From positions 1,488,001-1,552,000 of the forward strand of contig NZ_CP065534.1 in the NCBI RefSeq assembly GCF_015999465.1: 64,000 bases of DNA, written 5' to 3'. A program made the position numbers and the translations under genes. This stretch comes from Lonsdalea populi (lineage in GTDB: Bacteria > Pseudomonadota > Gammaproteobacteria > Enterobacterales > Enterobacteriaceae). A model generated the notes under the pieces. The model saw nothing but the letters and a program-made list of their open reading frames with translations. It had not been told where the DNA came from and made no database searches. This document shows positions 44,777 to 54,063 of this stretch, in pieces (the first letter of the stretch is position 1; each line of letters opens with the position of its first letter).

Positions 44777-45580
44777 ATGTGGTTGATTAATGGGGTATTA
44801 GACCAGTATTTGCCCGCTTCTGATCGTAGCGTACAGTACGGCGACGGCTGTTTTACCACGGCTCGGGTGCTCAACGGACGTGTGGTGTGGCTCGAATGCC
44901 ATATTCAGCGACTACAGCACGCGGCACTGGTGCTGATGCTTCCGGATATCGACTGGGACTTGTTGTCGGCAGAGATGCAACAGGCTGCTGAGGGGAAGAC
45001 GAGCGGTGTGGTAAAAGCCATCGTGACTCGTGGCGTGGGGGGAAGAGGGTACAGTCCTCTGGGATGTGAAGCACCGGTACGGATGGTCATGCACAGTGGT
45101 TACCCTGAGCATTACGAGAACTGGCGTCGGGATGGCATCTCTTTGTCGCTCAGCCCGGTAAAATTAGCGCGAAGCCCGCTCTTTGCCGGCATAAAACATT
45201 TGAACCGTTTGGAGCAGGTGATGATCCGCCGACACCTCGACCAGCAGCAGGAGGCTGACGAGGCCCTGGTGCTTGACACTCACGATAGGCTAGTGGAATG
45301 CTGTGCGGCCAATTTATTTTGGCGCAGCGGCAAACAGGTTTTTACTCCGGACGTTTCGCAGTCCGGCGTCGATGGCCTGACACGTCGCCATATTATGAAA
45401 TTGCTGGAACAATCGGACTATCAGTTGCAGGTCGTCGCCGCGCCGCTGGATGCGCTGGCGGCGGCTGACGAAGTGATTATCTGTAATGCTTTGATGCCCG
45501 TAATGTCTGTCAATCGGGCCGAAGCCTGGTGTTATCGCTCACGAGAGCTGTATGACTTTCTGAGCCCTAACTGTGAGTAA
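44777..45580 (+). CDS. pabC: Aminodeoxychorismate lyase
   Basis: PabC is a PLP enzyme that releases pyruvate from aminodeoxychorismate to give p-aminobenzoate for folate. The 267-residue product is a fold-type IV aminotransferase relative: DRSVQYGDGCFTTARV near residue 20, the PLP-binding Lys in GIKHLNRLEQVMIRR (about 140), and TRRHIMKLLEQ and ADEVIICNALMPVMSV near the end. Length is close to E. coli (269). mltG follows after 9 bp. Confidence 0.95.
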   Translation: MWLINGVLDQYLPASDRSVQYGDGCFTTARVLNGRVVWLECHIQRLQHAALVLMLPDIDWDLLSAEMQQAAEGKTSGVVKAIVTRGVGGRGYSPLGCEAPVRMVMHSGYPEHYENWRRDGISLSLSPVKLARSPLFAGIKHLNRLEQVMIRRHLDQQQEADEALVLDTHDRLVECCAANLFWRSGKQVFTPDVSQSGVDGLTRRHIMKLLEQSDYQLQVVAAPLDALAAADEVIICNALMPVMSVNRAEAWCYRSRELYDFLSPNCE

Positions 45581-45589
45581 TGAAATGTT

Positions 45590-46618
45590 ATGAAGAGATT
45601 GAAAATCGGAATTGGGTGCATCTGTCTCGCGGTTGTTGGGGCCGTTATTCTGTGGAAACAGATTCAGCAGTTCGCCGCCTCTTCGCTCAAGATCACTCAG
45701 GAAACCATTTTTACTCTCCCGGCGGGAGCCGGTCACGAAGCGCTTGCACAACGACTCGCTGATCAGCAGATTCTATCGGCCAGCTGGCGTTTTCCCGTAT
45801 TGTTGCGGCTGGAACCCGATCTGGCCAATTTCAAAGCCGGCACCTACCGTCTACAGCCCGGAATGACGGTTCGCCAGATGCTGGCCTTGCTGGACAGTGG
45901 TAAAGAGGCGCAGTTCGCCATTCGTTTTGTTGAAGGATCGCGACTGCGTGACTGGTTGGCGGCGATACAGCAGGCGCCTTATCTCAAAAAAACGCTGACC
46001 GGCAAGAGCCCGCAGGAGATTGCCGAGGCGATCGGCATCAAGGACCAGAGCAATCCTGAAGGCTGGTTTTATCCGGACACCTATCTGCACACCGCCGGCA
46101 TGGCGGATAAAACTTTGCTGGCGCGCGCCTTCCAGCGTATGGATCAAATCGTCGATGAAGTCTGGCAAGGGCGCCAGGACGGGCTGCCTTACAAAAATAA
46201 GGAAGAGTTGCTGACGATGGCGTCGATCATTGAAAAGGAAACGGCCATCGGCAGCGAAAGAGCCTTGATTGCGTCCGTGTTCATCAACCGCCTGCGCTTA
46301 GGTATGCGTTTGCAGACGGATCCTACGGTGATTTACGGCATGGGAGAACGCTATAATGGCACCATCACGCGCAGCGCTCTTGATACGCCGACAGCATATA
46401 ACACCTACGTCATCAGCGGTCTGCCGCCGACGCCGATAGCCATGCCGGGCAGAGCGTCGTTGGACGCCGCGGCGCATCCGGAAAAAACGCACTATCTCTA
46501 TTTTGTTGCGGATGGAAAGGGGGGACACACGTTCACCACCAATTTATCCGACCACAATCGCGCGGTACGGGAATACCGTAACGCGTCGGTAGCCGTAAAG
46601 GAAAAGCATGCACAGTAA
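45590..46618 (+). CDS. mltG: Endolytic transglycosylase MltG
   Basis: MltG (YceG) cuts nascent peptidoglycan strands at the inner membrane and is thought to set glycan chain length. The 342-residue product has an N-terminal membrane anchor ([17 protein letters not shown], about 5-21), a LysM-like region (about 50-110), and the YceG domain with the catalytic Glu in [21 protein letters not shown] (near residue 218), [11 protein letters not shown] and [18 protein letters not shown]. Length matches E. coli (340). Its end overlaps tmk by 11 bp. Confidence 0.96.
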   Translation: MKRLKIGIGCICLAVVGAVILWKQIQQFAASSLKITQETIFTLPAGAGHEALAQRLADQQILSASWRFPVLLRLEPDLANFKAGTYRLQPGMTVRQMLALLDSGKEAQFAIRFVEGSRLRDWLAAIQQAPYLKKTLTGKSPQEIAEAIGIKDQSNPEGWFYPDTYLHTAGMADKTLLARAFQRMDQIVDEVWQGRQDGLPYKNKEELLTMASIIEKETAIGSERALIASVFINRLRLGMRLQTDPTVIYGMGERYNGTITRSALDTPTAYNTYVISGLPPTPIAMPGRASLDAAAHPEKTHYLYFVADGKGGHTFTTNLSDHNRAVREYRNASVAVKEKHAQ

Positions 46619-47261
46619 ATTCATTGTCATCGAAGGGCTGGAAGGGGCCGGAAAAACCAGCGCTCGTAATGTGGTGGTGGCTACCCTGCGTCAGTTTGGC
46701 ATTGAAGATGTCGTCTTCACCCGAGAGCCGGGCGGTACACCGCTGGCTGAGCAATTGCGAACCCTGATTAAACAAGGGATTGAAGGTGAAAAACTAACGG
46801 ACAAGGCTGAACTGTTGATGCTCTACGCCGCGCGGGTGCAATTAGTGGAAAACGTCATTAAGCCCGCGTTGCGGCGGGGCGCCTGGGTGGTCGGCGATCG
46901 TCACGATCTCTCCTCTCAGGCCTATCAGGGCGGCGGTCGCGGAATGGATCACGCCTTGATGACGTCACTGCGCGACACGGTACTGGGCGATTTTCGGCCC
47001 GATATGACCCTCTATCTCGATCTTCCTCCGGCCGTTGGCTTACAGCGAGCGCGTCAGCGCGGAGCGCTCGATCGTATTGAGCAGGAGTCGCTGGCGTTTT
47101 TCGACCGCACCCGAGCACGTTATCAGGCGCTGGCCGCCGACGATCCCAGTATTGTAACGATCGATGCCGGGCAAACGCTGGAGAACGTGAGTCAAGATAT
47201 TCATCAGGCGCTCGCCGAGTGGTTGACTCATCTTGGCCTGACCTGTGGGGAATCGGGCTGA
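46608..47261 (+). CDS. tmk: Thymidylate kinase
   Basis: Tmk phosphorylates dTMP to dTDP. The 217-residue product has the P-loop [11 protein letters not shown] (about 9-19), the [11 protein letters not shown] motif, [18 protein letters not shown] and the LID-type [15 protein letters not shown]. Length is close to E. coli (213). The Arg-containing LID and Gly-rich P-loop are of the E. coli (type II) class. It overlaps mltG by 11 bp and holB by one base (TGATG). Confidence 0.96.
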   Translation: MHSKFIVIEGLEGAGKTSARNVVVATLRQFGIEDVVFTREPGGTPLAEQLRTLIKQGIEGEKLTDKAELLMLYAARVQLVENVIKPALRRGAWVVGDRHDLSSQAYQGGGRGMDHALMTSLRDTVLGDFRPDMTLYLDLPPAVGLQRARQRGALDRIEQESLAFFDRTRARYQALAADDPSIVTIDAGQTLENVSQDIHQALAEWLTHLGLTCGESG

Positions 47262-48274
47262 TGGAATGGTATCCGTGGCTAAATGCCCCCTACCGCCAGT
47301 TGCTGACGCAGCATCAGGCCGGTCGAGGTCACCATGCGCTGCTTATCCATGCGCTGGCCGGAATGGGCGAGTCTTCCTTAAGCTATGCTTTGAGCCGCTG
47401 GCTGATGTGCCGACAGCCGGAGGGAATGAAAAGCTGCGGGCACTGTCACTCATGCCGGTTAATGAGCGCGGACACGCACCCGGACTGGCATACCCTCACC
47501 CTAGAAAAAGGCAAACAGAGCCTGGGTGTGGATGTCGTGCGTACAGTGCTCGAAAAAGTGTATCAGCGTTCGCGTCAGGGTGGGGCGAAAGTCGTTAGCC
47601 TGCCTCAGGCTGAGTTGTTGACCGAAGCGGCGGCTAACGCTCTACTGAAAACGCTTGAAGAGCCGCCTCAGGACACCTATTTCATTCTGGGTTGCCGGGA
47701 TCCGTCGCGGCTGTTGGCGACGCTGCGCAGCCGGTGTTCGTACTCTTACTTGCCTGTCCCAGAGGAGGCGCACGCCATGCATTGGCTGCGTCAACGCGGA
47801 CATACGGACGAGCCGGCGTTGTACACGGCGTTGCGACTTTATGCGGGAGCGCCGCTGGCGGCGGAGCATCTACTGCAACCGGGACAGTGGAAACCCCGTC
47901 TCACGCTGTGCCAGTCGCTTTCGGCTTGTCTGGCTCAGCGGGACATGTTGTCTCTGGTGACGCCGCTAAACGGAGACAATACCGATGAACGTATTCATTG
48001 GGTGGCTTCGCTATTTTTGGATGCGTTGAAATGCCATCAGAGTGCGAGCTCACATTTAGTCAATCAGGATCAGCTTGCGCTGGTTGAACAGCTGGCGAGG
48101 GCATTGACTCCTGACCAACTGCTGTTCGCGCTGCAACGTTGGTTGCAGTGTCGCCACCAGCTACGCACCATCACGGGAGCCAATCGGGAACTGCTGCTGA
48201 CCTCTCTGTTGCTTGACTGGGAACAGAGTTTGTCGGAATCGTCTCCCCGGTTGCCTCATCCTTTTACTGCCTAA
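47261..48274 (+). CDS. holB: DNA polymerase III subunit delta'
   Basis: HolB is part of the clamp loader that places the beta clamp on DNA. ATG 47261, overlapping the tmk stop as TGATG, gives 337 residues starting [15 protein letters not shown], as in E. coli (334). The zinc-binding Cys cluster CGHCHSC is at about residues 59-65 with an upstream Cys in MCRQPEG. LTEAAANALLKTLEEPPQDT and LLATLRSRC are AAA+ sensor and SRC motifs. The Walker A region is degenerate (GMGESSL), as usual for delta'. ycfH follows. Confidence 0.95.
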   Translation: MEWYPWLNAPYRQLLTQHQAGRGHHALLIHALAGMGESSLSYALSRWLMCRQPEGMKSCGHCHSCRLMSADTHPDWHTLTLEKGKQSLGVDVVRTVLEKVYQRSRQGGAKVVSLPQAELLTEAAANALLKTLEEPPQDTYFILGCRDPSRLLATLRSRCSYSYLPVPEEAHAMHWLRQRGHTDEPALYTALRLYAGAPLAAEHLLQPGQWKPRLTLCQSLSACLAQRDMLSLVTPLNGDNTDERIHWVASLFLDALKCHQSASSHLVNQDQLALVEQLARALTPDQLLFALQRWLQCRHQLRTITGANRELLLTSLLLDWEQSLSESSPRLPHPFTA

Positions 48275-48292
48275 CACTATCGGATAGCCATT

Positions 48293-49102
48293 ATGTTGTT
48301 CGTTGATTCCCACTGCCATCTCGATGGTCTTGATTATCATTCTCTGCACCGAGACGTCTCTGATGTGCTGACGAAAGCCGAAGAGCGGGATGTTCGTTTC
48401 TTCCTGGCCGTCGCCACCACCTTACCGGGCTTCCGCTCGATGAAAACCTTGATCGGCGAAAGAGAGAACGTCGCCTTTTCTTGCGGCGTGCATCCCCTCA
48501 GCGTGGAAGAGCCTTATGACTACGCTGAATTGCGTGAACTGGCCGTCTTGCCCGAGGTGGTCGCTCTGGGTGAAACCGGGCTGGATTATCACTACGAACA
48601 GGACCCGGAGGCCATAGCTCGTCAGCAGTCCTCTTTCCGTGAGCATATACGCATCGGACGTGAGCTGGACAAGCCGGTCATCGTCCATACGCGTTCAGCG
48701 CGCGCCGATACGCTGGCTATTCTGGCGGAGGAACACGCCAACGAATGCTGCGGTGTTTTACACTGCTTCACCGAAGATAAAGACACCGCCGAGAAGCTGC
48801 TGGATATGGGATTCTATATCTCGTTTTCCGGTATCGTGACCTTTCGCGCGGCAGAGGCGCTGCGAGAGGTGGCGCGGTATGTGCCGTTGGACCGCATGCT
48901 GATCGAAACGGATTCCCCCTGGTTGGCACCGGTGCCGTATCGGGGCAAAGAAAACCAGCCAGCCTACGTTCGCGATGTGGCGGAGTATCTGGCGGTGCTT
49001 AAAAATGTCAGCCTCGACACGCTGGCGGAAACCACCAGCGCCAACTTTGCGGACCTATTCCACATCGATCCTGCACGGTTGAGTTCTGCCAGCTGTGGAT
49101 AA
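48293..49102 (+). CDS. ycfH: TatD family metal-dependent hydrolase YcfH
   Basis: The 269-residue product belongs to the TatD family of metal-dependent DNases and hydrolases. Metal ligands are in FVDSHCHLDGL (His 7 and His 9), VALGETGLDYHYEQD (Glu about 90), VIVHTRSA (His about 127), CCGVLHCFTED (His about 152) and LIETDSPWLAPVPYRGK (Asp about 203). The in vivo substrate is not settled, with 3' to 5' exonuclease activity reported for relatives. Its end-to-end place after holB is conserved in E. coli. Confidence 0.95.
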   Translation: MLFVDSHCHLDGLDYHSLHRDVSDVLTKAEERDVRFFLAVATTLPGFRSMKTLIGERENVAFSCGVHPLSVEEPYDYAELRELAVLPEVVALGETGLDYHYEQDPEAIARQQSSFREHIRIGRELDKPVIVHTRSARADTLAILAEEHANECCGVLHCFTEDKDTAEKLLDMGFYISFSGIVTFRAAEALREVARYVPLDRMLIETDSPWLAPVPYRGKENQPAYVRDVAEYLAVLKNVSLDTLAETTSANFADLFHIDPARLSSASCG

Positions 49103-49282
49103 GCAGGGTCGGTTTTTTTCGGACTTCGTAATTAATTGGGTAGATGGGTAGCCGGTCTTCAGAAAGATGCCTGGAATTTGTTAGTGTTTTTAGATGTTGA
49201 TCACAAAAAATGCAACTCATGTAATAAATACAGCGCGTTGTTGTGTTGAAACGTGACAGCTATCAAACATTAGGCTCAACAT

Positions 49283-49307
49283 TTATTTTACCCTGCGTAA
49301 AAAATAA
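49283..49307 (+). promoter_or_regulatory. Mlc operator of ptsG
   Basis: A 25-base near-palindrome with left arm TTATTTTAC, centre CCTGCG and right arm TAAAAAATAA closely resembles the Mlc (DgsA) site of the E. coli ptsG promoter. It lies about 100 bp before the ptsG start. Mlc represses ptsG until glucose transport sequesters it on EIIB. The rest of the gap 49103-49282 shows possible CRP half sites only. Confidence 0.65.
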
Positions 49308-49383
49308 AAGGATGCTGAGACATCCTTGCACTCTGAAGGATATCCTCCCACCTTCGCATGACGTATCAGAAGTAAAGCACTAT

Positions 49384-49404
49384 CACTCAGGAGCACACTC
49401 AATT
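49384..49404 (+). promoter_or_regulatory. SgrS target and ribosome site of ptsG
   Basis: The 21 bases before the ptsG ATG contain ACTCAGGAGCACACTCAATT, almost the same as the E. coli ptsG segment that pairs with the small RNA SgrS, with GGAG as ribosome site. It implies post-transcriptional silencing during sugar-phosphate stress. sgrS itself is not in the window. Confidence 0.75.
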
Positions 49405-50838
49405 ATGTTCAAAAACGCATTTGCAAACCTGCAGAAAGTAGGTAAATCGCTAATGCTGCCGGTATCCGTGTTGCCCATCGCAGGTATTCTGCTGGGCGTC
49501 GGTGCGGCCAATTTTAGCTGGTTGCCCGCCGTTGTTTCCCATGTCATGGCGGAAGCGGGTGGATCTGTATTTGCCAATATGCCGTTGATCTTCGCGATCG
49601 GCGTGGCGCTGGGGTTTACGAATAACGACGGGGTTTCCGCCCTGGCTGCCGTGGTTGCCTACGGCATCATGGTGAAAACGCTGTCCGTCGTCGCACCGCT
49701 GGTGCTGCATTTGCCGGCCGAAGAGATTGCAGCGAAGCATCTGGCGGATACCGGAGTTCTCGGCGGGATCATCGCCGGTTCCATCGCAGCCTACATGTTC
49801 AACCGCTTTTACCGCATCAAATTGCCGGAATATCTGGGCTTCTTTGCTGGTAAACGCTTTGTGCCGATCATCTCGGGTCTGTGCGCCATTGTGTTGGGTG
49901 TGGCGCTGTCCTTCGTTTGGCCGCCGATTGGTACGGCCATTCAGGAGTTCTCGCAGTGGGCCGCTTACCAGAATCCGGTGGTGGCTTTCGGTTTGTATGG
50001 CCTGATTGAACGTTCTCTGGTGCCGTTCGGTCTGCACCACATCTGGAACGTCCCTTTCCAGATGCAGATCGGCGAATACACTAACGCAGCGGGTCAGGTC
50101 TTCCACGGCGATATCCCTCGCTACATGGCGGGCGACCCAACGGCGGGCAAACTGTCCGGCGGCTTCCTATTCAAAATGTATGGTCTGCCGGCGGCGGCGA
50201 TTGCTATTTGGCACTCTGCAAGACCGGAAAACCGTGCCAAAGTCGCGGGGATCATGATTTCAGCTGCGCTGACGGCATTCCTGACCGGAATTACCGAGCC
50301 GATTGAATTCTCTTTCATGTTTGTCGCGCCGCTGCTGTATGTCATCCACGCCATTCTGGCTGGTCTGGCATTCCCGATCTGTATTCTGTTAGGGATGCGT
50401 GACGGTACCAGCTTCTCTCATGGCCTCATCGACTTCATCGTACTGAGTGGTAACGGTAGCAAACTGTGGCTGTTCCCGATCGTCGGTCTGGGATACGCGC
50501 TGGTGTACTACACCATCTTCCGCGTACTGATTGCCAAACTGAATTTGAAAACGCCGGGTCGTGAAGCGGCCTCGGAAGACAAATCTATTGCCGGCGGTGG
50601 TGAAATGGCTGCGGCGCTGGTGACGGCGTTTGGTGGCAAAGACAACATTACCAACCTGGATGCTTGTATCACACGTCTGCGCGTGAGCGTAGCGGATGTC
50701 ACCAAAGTGGATCAGGCGGGACTGAAAAGTCTGGGCGCAGCGGGCGTCGTTGTTGCTGGCTCAGGCGTGCAGGCTATTTTCGGCACCAAGTCTGATAACC
50801 TGAAAACGGATATGGACGACTTCATCCGCAACAGCTGA
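49405..50838 (+). CDS. ptsG: PTS glucose transporter subunit IIBC
   Basis: PtsG imports and phosphorylates glucose using phosphate from Crr (EIIA-Glc). ATG 49405 gives 477 residues, exactly the E. coli length, starting [20 protein letters not shown]; the frame open to 49243 is leader. The EIIC domain (about 1-385) has some ten membrane segments and the [12 protein letters not shown] motif with the sugar-binding Glu. After a linker (EAASEDKS) the EIIB domain has the phosphorylated Cys in [13 protein letters not shown] (about 421). An Mlc operator and SgrS target lie upstream and a terminator follows. Confidence 0.97.
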   Translation: MFKNAFANLQKVGKSLMLPVSVLPIAGILLGVGAANFSWLPAVVSHVMAEAGGSVFANMPLIFAIGVALGFTNNDGVSALAAVVAYGIMVKTLSVVAPLVLHLPAEEIAAKHLADTGVLGGIIAGSIAAYMFNRFYRIKLPEYLGFFAGKRFVPIISGLCAIVLGVALSFVWPPIGTAIQEFSQWAAYQNPVVAFGLYGLIERSLVPFGLHHIWNVPFQMQIGEYTNAAGQVFHGDIPRYMAGDPTAGKLSGGFLFKMYGLPAAAIAIWHSARPENRAKVAGIMISAALTAFLTGITEPIEFSFMFVAPLLYVIHAILAGLAFPICILLGMRDGTSFSHGLIDFIVLSGNGSKLWLFPIVGLGYALVYYTIFRVLIAKLNLKTPGREAASEDKSIAGGGEMAAALVTAFGGKDNITNLDACITRLRVSVADVTKVDQAGLKSLGAAGVVVAGSGVQAIFGTKSDNLKTDMDDFIRNS

Positions 50839-50864
50839 CAGCCAGATTTCAAACGAATCAAACT

Positions 50865-50886
50865 AAGGGGCGTAAGCCCCTTTTTT
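50865..50886 (+). terminator. Terminator of ptsG
   Basis: AAGGGGC (50865-50871) pairs with GCCCCTT (50876-50882) around GTAA and is followed by T residues to 50886. Confidence 0.92.
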
Positions 50887-50986
50887 AATGGTCGCGATTC
50901 CCCCCTAAGATCAAACCAAGTCACAAGAACATTCCCCCGAGACGAGGTTCGGCAGTAGGATAATCTCACCTCTTACCCTTGGGAAA

Positions 50987-52054
50987 ATGACAATGCAGAT
51001 ATCAGCACAACGTTTAACACAGGTGGCACAGCAGTTATTGCAGCAGCTTGGATGTGATGAGCGTGAATCCGACTGTGTGGCGGCGCATCTGGTTGGCGCT
51101 AATTTGAAGGGGCATGATAGCCACGGCGTCGGGATGCTGCCGGAGTACGTTCGCTTTGTGGGGCAAGGCGCTATGCATCCTAATACGCCTGCGCGACTGA
51201 TCAAAGATGCGGGAGCCGTGTTGCAGTTCAGCGGCGATCGTGGTTTTGGCCAGCGCACGGGCAAAGAGGCGATGCAAGCAGCTATCGAGCGCGTTAAAAC
51301 GACAGGCGTTTGTCTGATGACGCTATCGTCGACCTGCCACCTCGGACGTATCGGCACCTATGGCGAAATGGCGGCCGCAGAGGGGCTGATTGCCATCCAC
51401 TTCGTCAACGTTAATGATCTTCCACCCATCGTGGCACCGTTTAACGGCGGCGAAAGTCGCTTCGGCACCAATCCCATTTGCATTACGTTTCCTGGGAGCA
51501 GCGAAAATCCGCCGTTCATTCTTGATTTTGCGACCAGCATGGTCGCCCTCGGCAAAACCCGTGTGGCATATCTGGCGGGGAAAACCTTCGACGAGGAGGT
51601 GATGCTCGACAGCGAAGGCCGTCCGACCAACGATCCGAGCGTGATGTGGAATGAGGAACACCCCGGCGCGCTACGACCCATCGCCCGGCATAAGGGCGGA
51701 GGATTAATTCTGGCGGCTGAACTCCTGGCGGGCATTTTATCCGGCGGCGGCACGATCCAGCCTGAAAACGAACGCGCCGGGGCTATCGTTAATAATATGA
51801 CGACCATCGTCATCGACCCGGCGCAACTGGTCGGAATGGCGTGGCTGCAACGGGAATATGATGCCATGCTGGACTATGTGCGCTCTTCGCGGACGCCCGA
51901 TCCCGACGCGCCTATCCTGATTGCGGGTGAGCCGGAAATTGACGCTTACCGCCAGCGAACGGTCGAAGGCATCACAATATCCGATCGGGAGTGGCGGAAG
52001 ATTGTCGAAGCGGGGGGGGCACTCGGTATGCCGGAAACCGCGTTTGCTCTGTAA
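50987..52054 (+). CDS. Malate/lactate/hydroxycarboxylate dehydrogenase family protein
   Basis: The 355-residue product belongs to the LDH2/MDH2 NAD(P)-dependent oxidoreductase family and is similar to E. coli YbiC (HcxB, hydroxycarboxylate dehydrogenase B) and ureidoglycolate dehydrogenase. Blocks include NLKGHDSHGVGMLPEYV, STCHLGRIGTYGEMAA, FGTNPICITFP, LDFATSMVALGKTRVA and RHKGGGLILAAELLAGILSGG. The substrate is probably a 2-hydroxy acid but cannot be set from sequence. A second in-frame ATG at 50993 is an alternative start. It occupies the place of fhuE between ptsG and hinT, so this slot is variable. Confidence 0.85.
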   Translation: MTMQISAQRLTQVAQQLLQQLGCDERESDCVAAHLVGANLKGHDSHGVGMLPEYVRFVGQGAMHPNTPARLIKDAGAVLQFSGDRGFGQRTGKEAMQAAIERVKTTGVCLMTLSSTCHLGRIGTYGEMAAAEGLIAIHFVNVNDLPPIVAPFNGGESRFGTNPICITFPGSSENPPFILDFATSMVALGKTRVAYLAGKTFDEEVMLDSEGRPTNDPSVMWNEEHPGALRPIARHKGGGLILAAELLAGILSGGGTIQPENERAGAIVNNMTTIVIDPAQLVGMAWLQREYDAMLDYVRSSRTPDPDAPILIAGEPEIDAYRQRTVEGITISDREWRKIVEAGGALGMPETAFAL

Positions 52055-52162
52055 TACGCCAATGCGGTGGTAAAAAACGAAGATAGTTGAAAACCATCAG
52101 ATTTATCGCTCATACTTCATAACAGTGCGCCAGATGGCGCGGGTATTCAAAGGACAATTATC

Positions 52163-52513
52163 ATGGCTGAGGAAACGATTTTCAGTAAAATCATCCGGCG
52201 GGAAATTCCAGCGGATGTGGTTTATCAGGACGATTTGGTAACTGCGTTTCGTGATATCGCGCCGCGCACACCCATCCACATTCTCATCATACCGAACGTT
52301 CTGATTCCTACCGTCAACGATGCCACGGCCGAGCATGAAGCCGCGCTGGGACGTATGATTACGGTGGCGGGCAAAATCGCCCGGCAGGAAGGGATCGCCG
52401 ACGATGGCTATCGTCTGGTCATCAACTGTAACCGTCATGGCGGGCAGGAGGTCTACCATGTGCACATGCATTTGCTGGGCGGCTGTGCGCTGGGGCCGTT
52501 GCTGGCTATTTGA
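52163..52513 (+). CDS. hinT: Purine nucleoside phosphoramidase HinT
   Basis: HinT is a HIT-family hydrolase that cleaves adenosine 5'-phosphoramidate bonds. The 116-residue product (E. coli 119) shows the family start [34 protein letters not shown], and the catalytic HxHxH in [13 protein letters not shown] ribosome site AAAGGAC precedes the ATG. It is the first gene of the hinT-lpoB-thiK-nagZ string. ycfL, which separates hinT and lpoB in E. coli, is missing. Confidence 0.95.
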   Translation: MAEETIFSKIIRREIPADVVYQDDLVTAFRDIAPRTPIHILIIPNVLIPTVNDATAEHEAALGRMITVAGKIARQEGIADDGYRLVINCNRHGGQEVYHVHMHLLGGCALGPLLAI

Positions 52514-52603
52514 TGTGTGACGTTGTCATGTAAAAATATCGCTATGCCGTTGCGGCTCATTAGCGTGTCGTCATTTCTGCCTGGGTTTGTTGAGAGGAAA
52601 ATC

Positions 52604-53185
52604 ATGAAGAAATATCTGGGCGTGTTGCTGCTTGCACTGATCGCTGCAGGTTGTACCAGCCGCCAGCAACAACCAGAGCAGCCGCCTGCTCCCGTTCAAA
52701 CGGCAGAGCCGACGGCGCCTTCGCAGCCGTTGCCTCCTCAGTCTGAGCCGATACCTTCGCCGCCTAAACTTCAGTCTCTGGACTGGCAGGCCAGCGTTTC
52801 CCCGCTGGTGGATCAGATGTTGAAGACGGAAGGGATCATTAACGGCAGTTTACTACTACTCGATAATGTGAAGAACAGTACCAATGGTTCGCTGCAGACC
52901 GGAAAAGCGACCACGGCATTGTATAATGCGCTGGGTTCTAATCCGGTGTTCACGCTGGTGTCGCGTCAGCAATTGGGTGTTGCGAGGCAGGCCTTGGGCT
53001 TGTCTGCGGAAGATAGCCTGGGCTCGCGCAGCAAAGCGATTGGACTGGCGCGCTACGTCGGGGCGCAGTATGTGCTATACAGCGACGCCAGCGGCGACGT
53101 GAAATCTCCTGAGCTGGAGTTGCAATTGATGCTGGTCCAGACGGGTGAAATCGTCTGGTCCGGCAGCGGTGTGATTCATGAGTAA
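52604..53185 (+). CDS. lpoB: Penicillin-binding protein activator LpoB
   Basis: LpoB is an outer membrane lipoprotein that reaches through the peptidoglycan to activate PBP1b. ATG 52604 (with GAGAGGA upstream) gives 193 residues with a lipoprotein signal MKKYLGVLLLALIAAGC (lipobox LIAAGC, Cys 17). It has a Gln/Pro-rich flexible stretch (about 20-65) and a folded C-terminal domain with SLLLLDNVKNSTNG, LVSRQQLGVARQALGL and YVLYSDASGD. The frame is open 29 codons further upstream, but that is not family-like. thiK follows after 6 bp. Confidence 0.94.
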   Translation: MKKYLGVLLLALIAAGCTSRQQQPEQPPAPVQTAEPTAPSQPLPPQSEPIPSPPKLQSLDWQASVSPLVDQMLKTEGIINGSLLLLDNVKNSTNGSLQTGKATTALYNALGSNPVFTLVSRQQLGVARQALGLSAEDSLGSRSKAIGLARYVGAQYVLYSDASGDVKSPELELQLMLVQTGEIVWSGSGVIHE

Positions 53186-53191
53186 GGCTCA

Positions 53192-54040
53192 ATGACTCAA
53201 TCAGCGCTCCTCGCGTTGCTTAAACGACAAAAACCGGCGTCGACCGCCGGTTTTTGTTTGTCCGAAGTGCGAGGTCTCAGCGCAGAAAGCTGGCGGGTGC
53301 ATACGCCGGAGGGCGATTGGCTCGCACGTAAGCAATCGCGTGACGTCGCGCAGCTGGGCGGAGATCGGCGGCGTGAATTTCGTGTTTTGCGCCAGTTGTC
53401 CGTATGTGGGCTGGCACCGAAGCCTATTGGTCTGTGCGGTCAGTGGCTGCTAGTGGAGTGGCTGGATGGGAGCGTCGCCACGGAATCCCAGTTCGCCGAT
53501 CTTGTGCGCAACGGCGAACTGGCGGCGCGGTTGGCGGTGTTGCATCATCAACCCCGCTACGGTTTTCCGTTGCCGTTGAAAGCGCTGCTGGCCCGCCATT
53601 GGCAAACGATGTCTCCCGACCGGCGCGTGCCCAAACTGCTGCATCATCTAAAAAGTTGGCTAAGCCGCCCCTTGCCGCCAGCGTCCATCCTCGCGCCGCT
53701 GCATTTGGACATACATCCGGACAACCTTGTTCATCATTCGCAAAACTGGCGTCTGATTGATTGGGAATATGCGGCCGATGGTGATATCGCTTTAGAGCTG
53801 GCGGCCCTGTTCCGTGCGAATGCGCTGGCGCCGGAACGACAGCAGCGATTCCTGGCGGATTATTGTCGCCAATGGCCCGGTATGTCGCCGCGGTTATTGA
53901 GCGTGCGGATACAGCAGTGGCTGCCCTGGGTCGATTTTCTTATGCTGATGTGGTACGAAGTGCGCTGGCAGCAGACGCGCCAGACGACATTTTTGCAGGC
54001 TGCAACGCCGTTGCGGTTGAAATTAGGCTTGCCCTGGTAA
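53192..54040 (+). CDS. thiK: Thiamine kinase
   Basis: ThiK phosphorylates thiamine to thiamine phosphate in salvage. It is an aminoglycoside phosphotransferase-fold kinase of 282 residues, with SWRVHTPEGDWLARKQS in the N-lobe, the catalytic loop LAPLHLDIHPDNLVHH (Asp about 173), and the Mg-binding LIDWEYAADGDIALELAAL (Asp about 189). E. coli ThiK is 274. The sequence is more divergent than its neighbours, but position and kinase motifs agree. Confidence 0.88.
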   Translation: MTQSALLALLKRQKPASTAGFCLSEVRGLSAESWRVHTPEGDWLARKQSRDVAQLGGDRRREFRVLRQLSVCGLAPKPIGLCGQWLLVEWLDGSVATESQFADLVRNGELAARLAVLHHQPRYGFPLPLKALLARHWQTMSPDRRVPKLLHHLKSWLSRPLPPASILAPLHLDIHPDNLVHHSQNWRLIDWEYAADGDIALELAALFRANALAPERQQRFLADYCRQWPGMSPRLLSVRIQQWLPWVDFLMLMWYEVRWQQTRQTTFLQAATPLRLKLGLPW

Positions 54041-54063
54041 GTACGGCGGGCAAATAAAAACAG

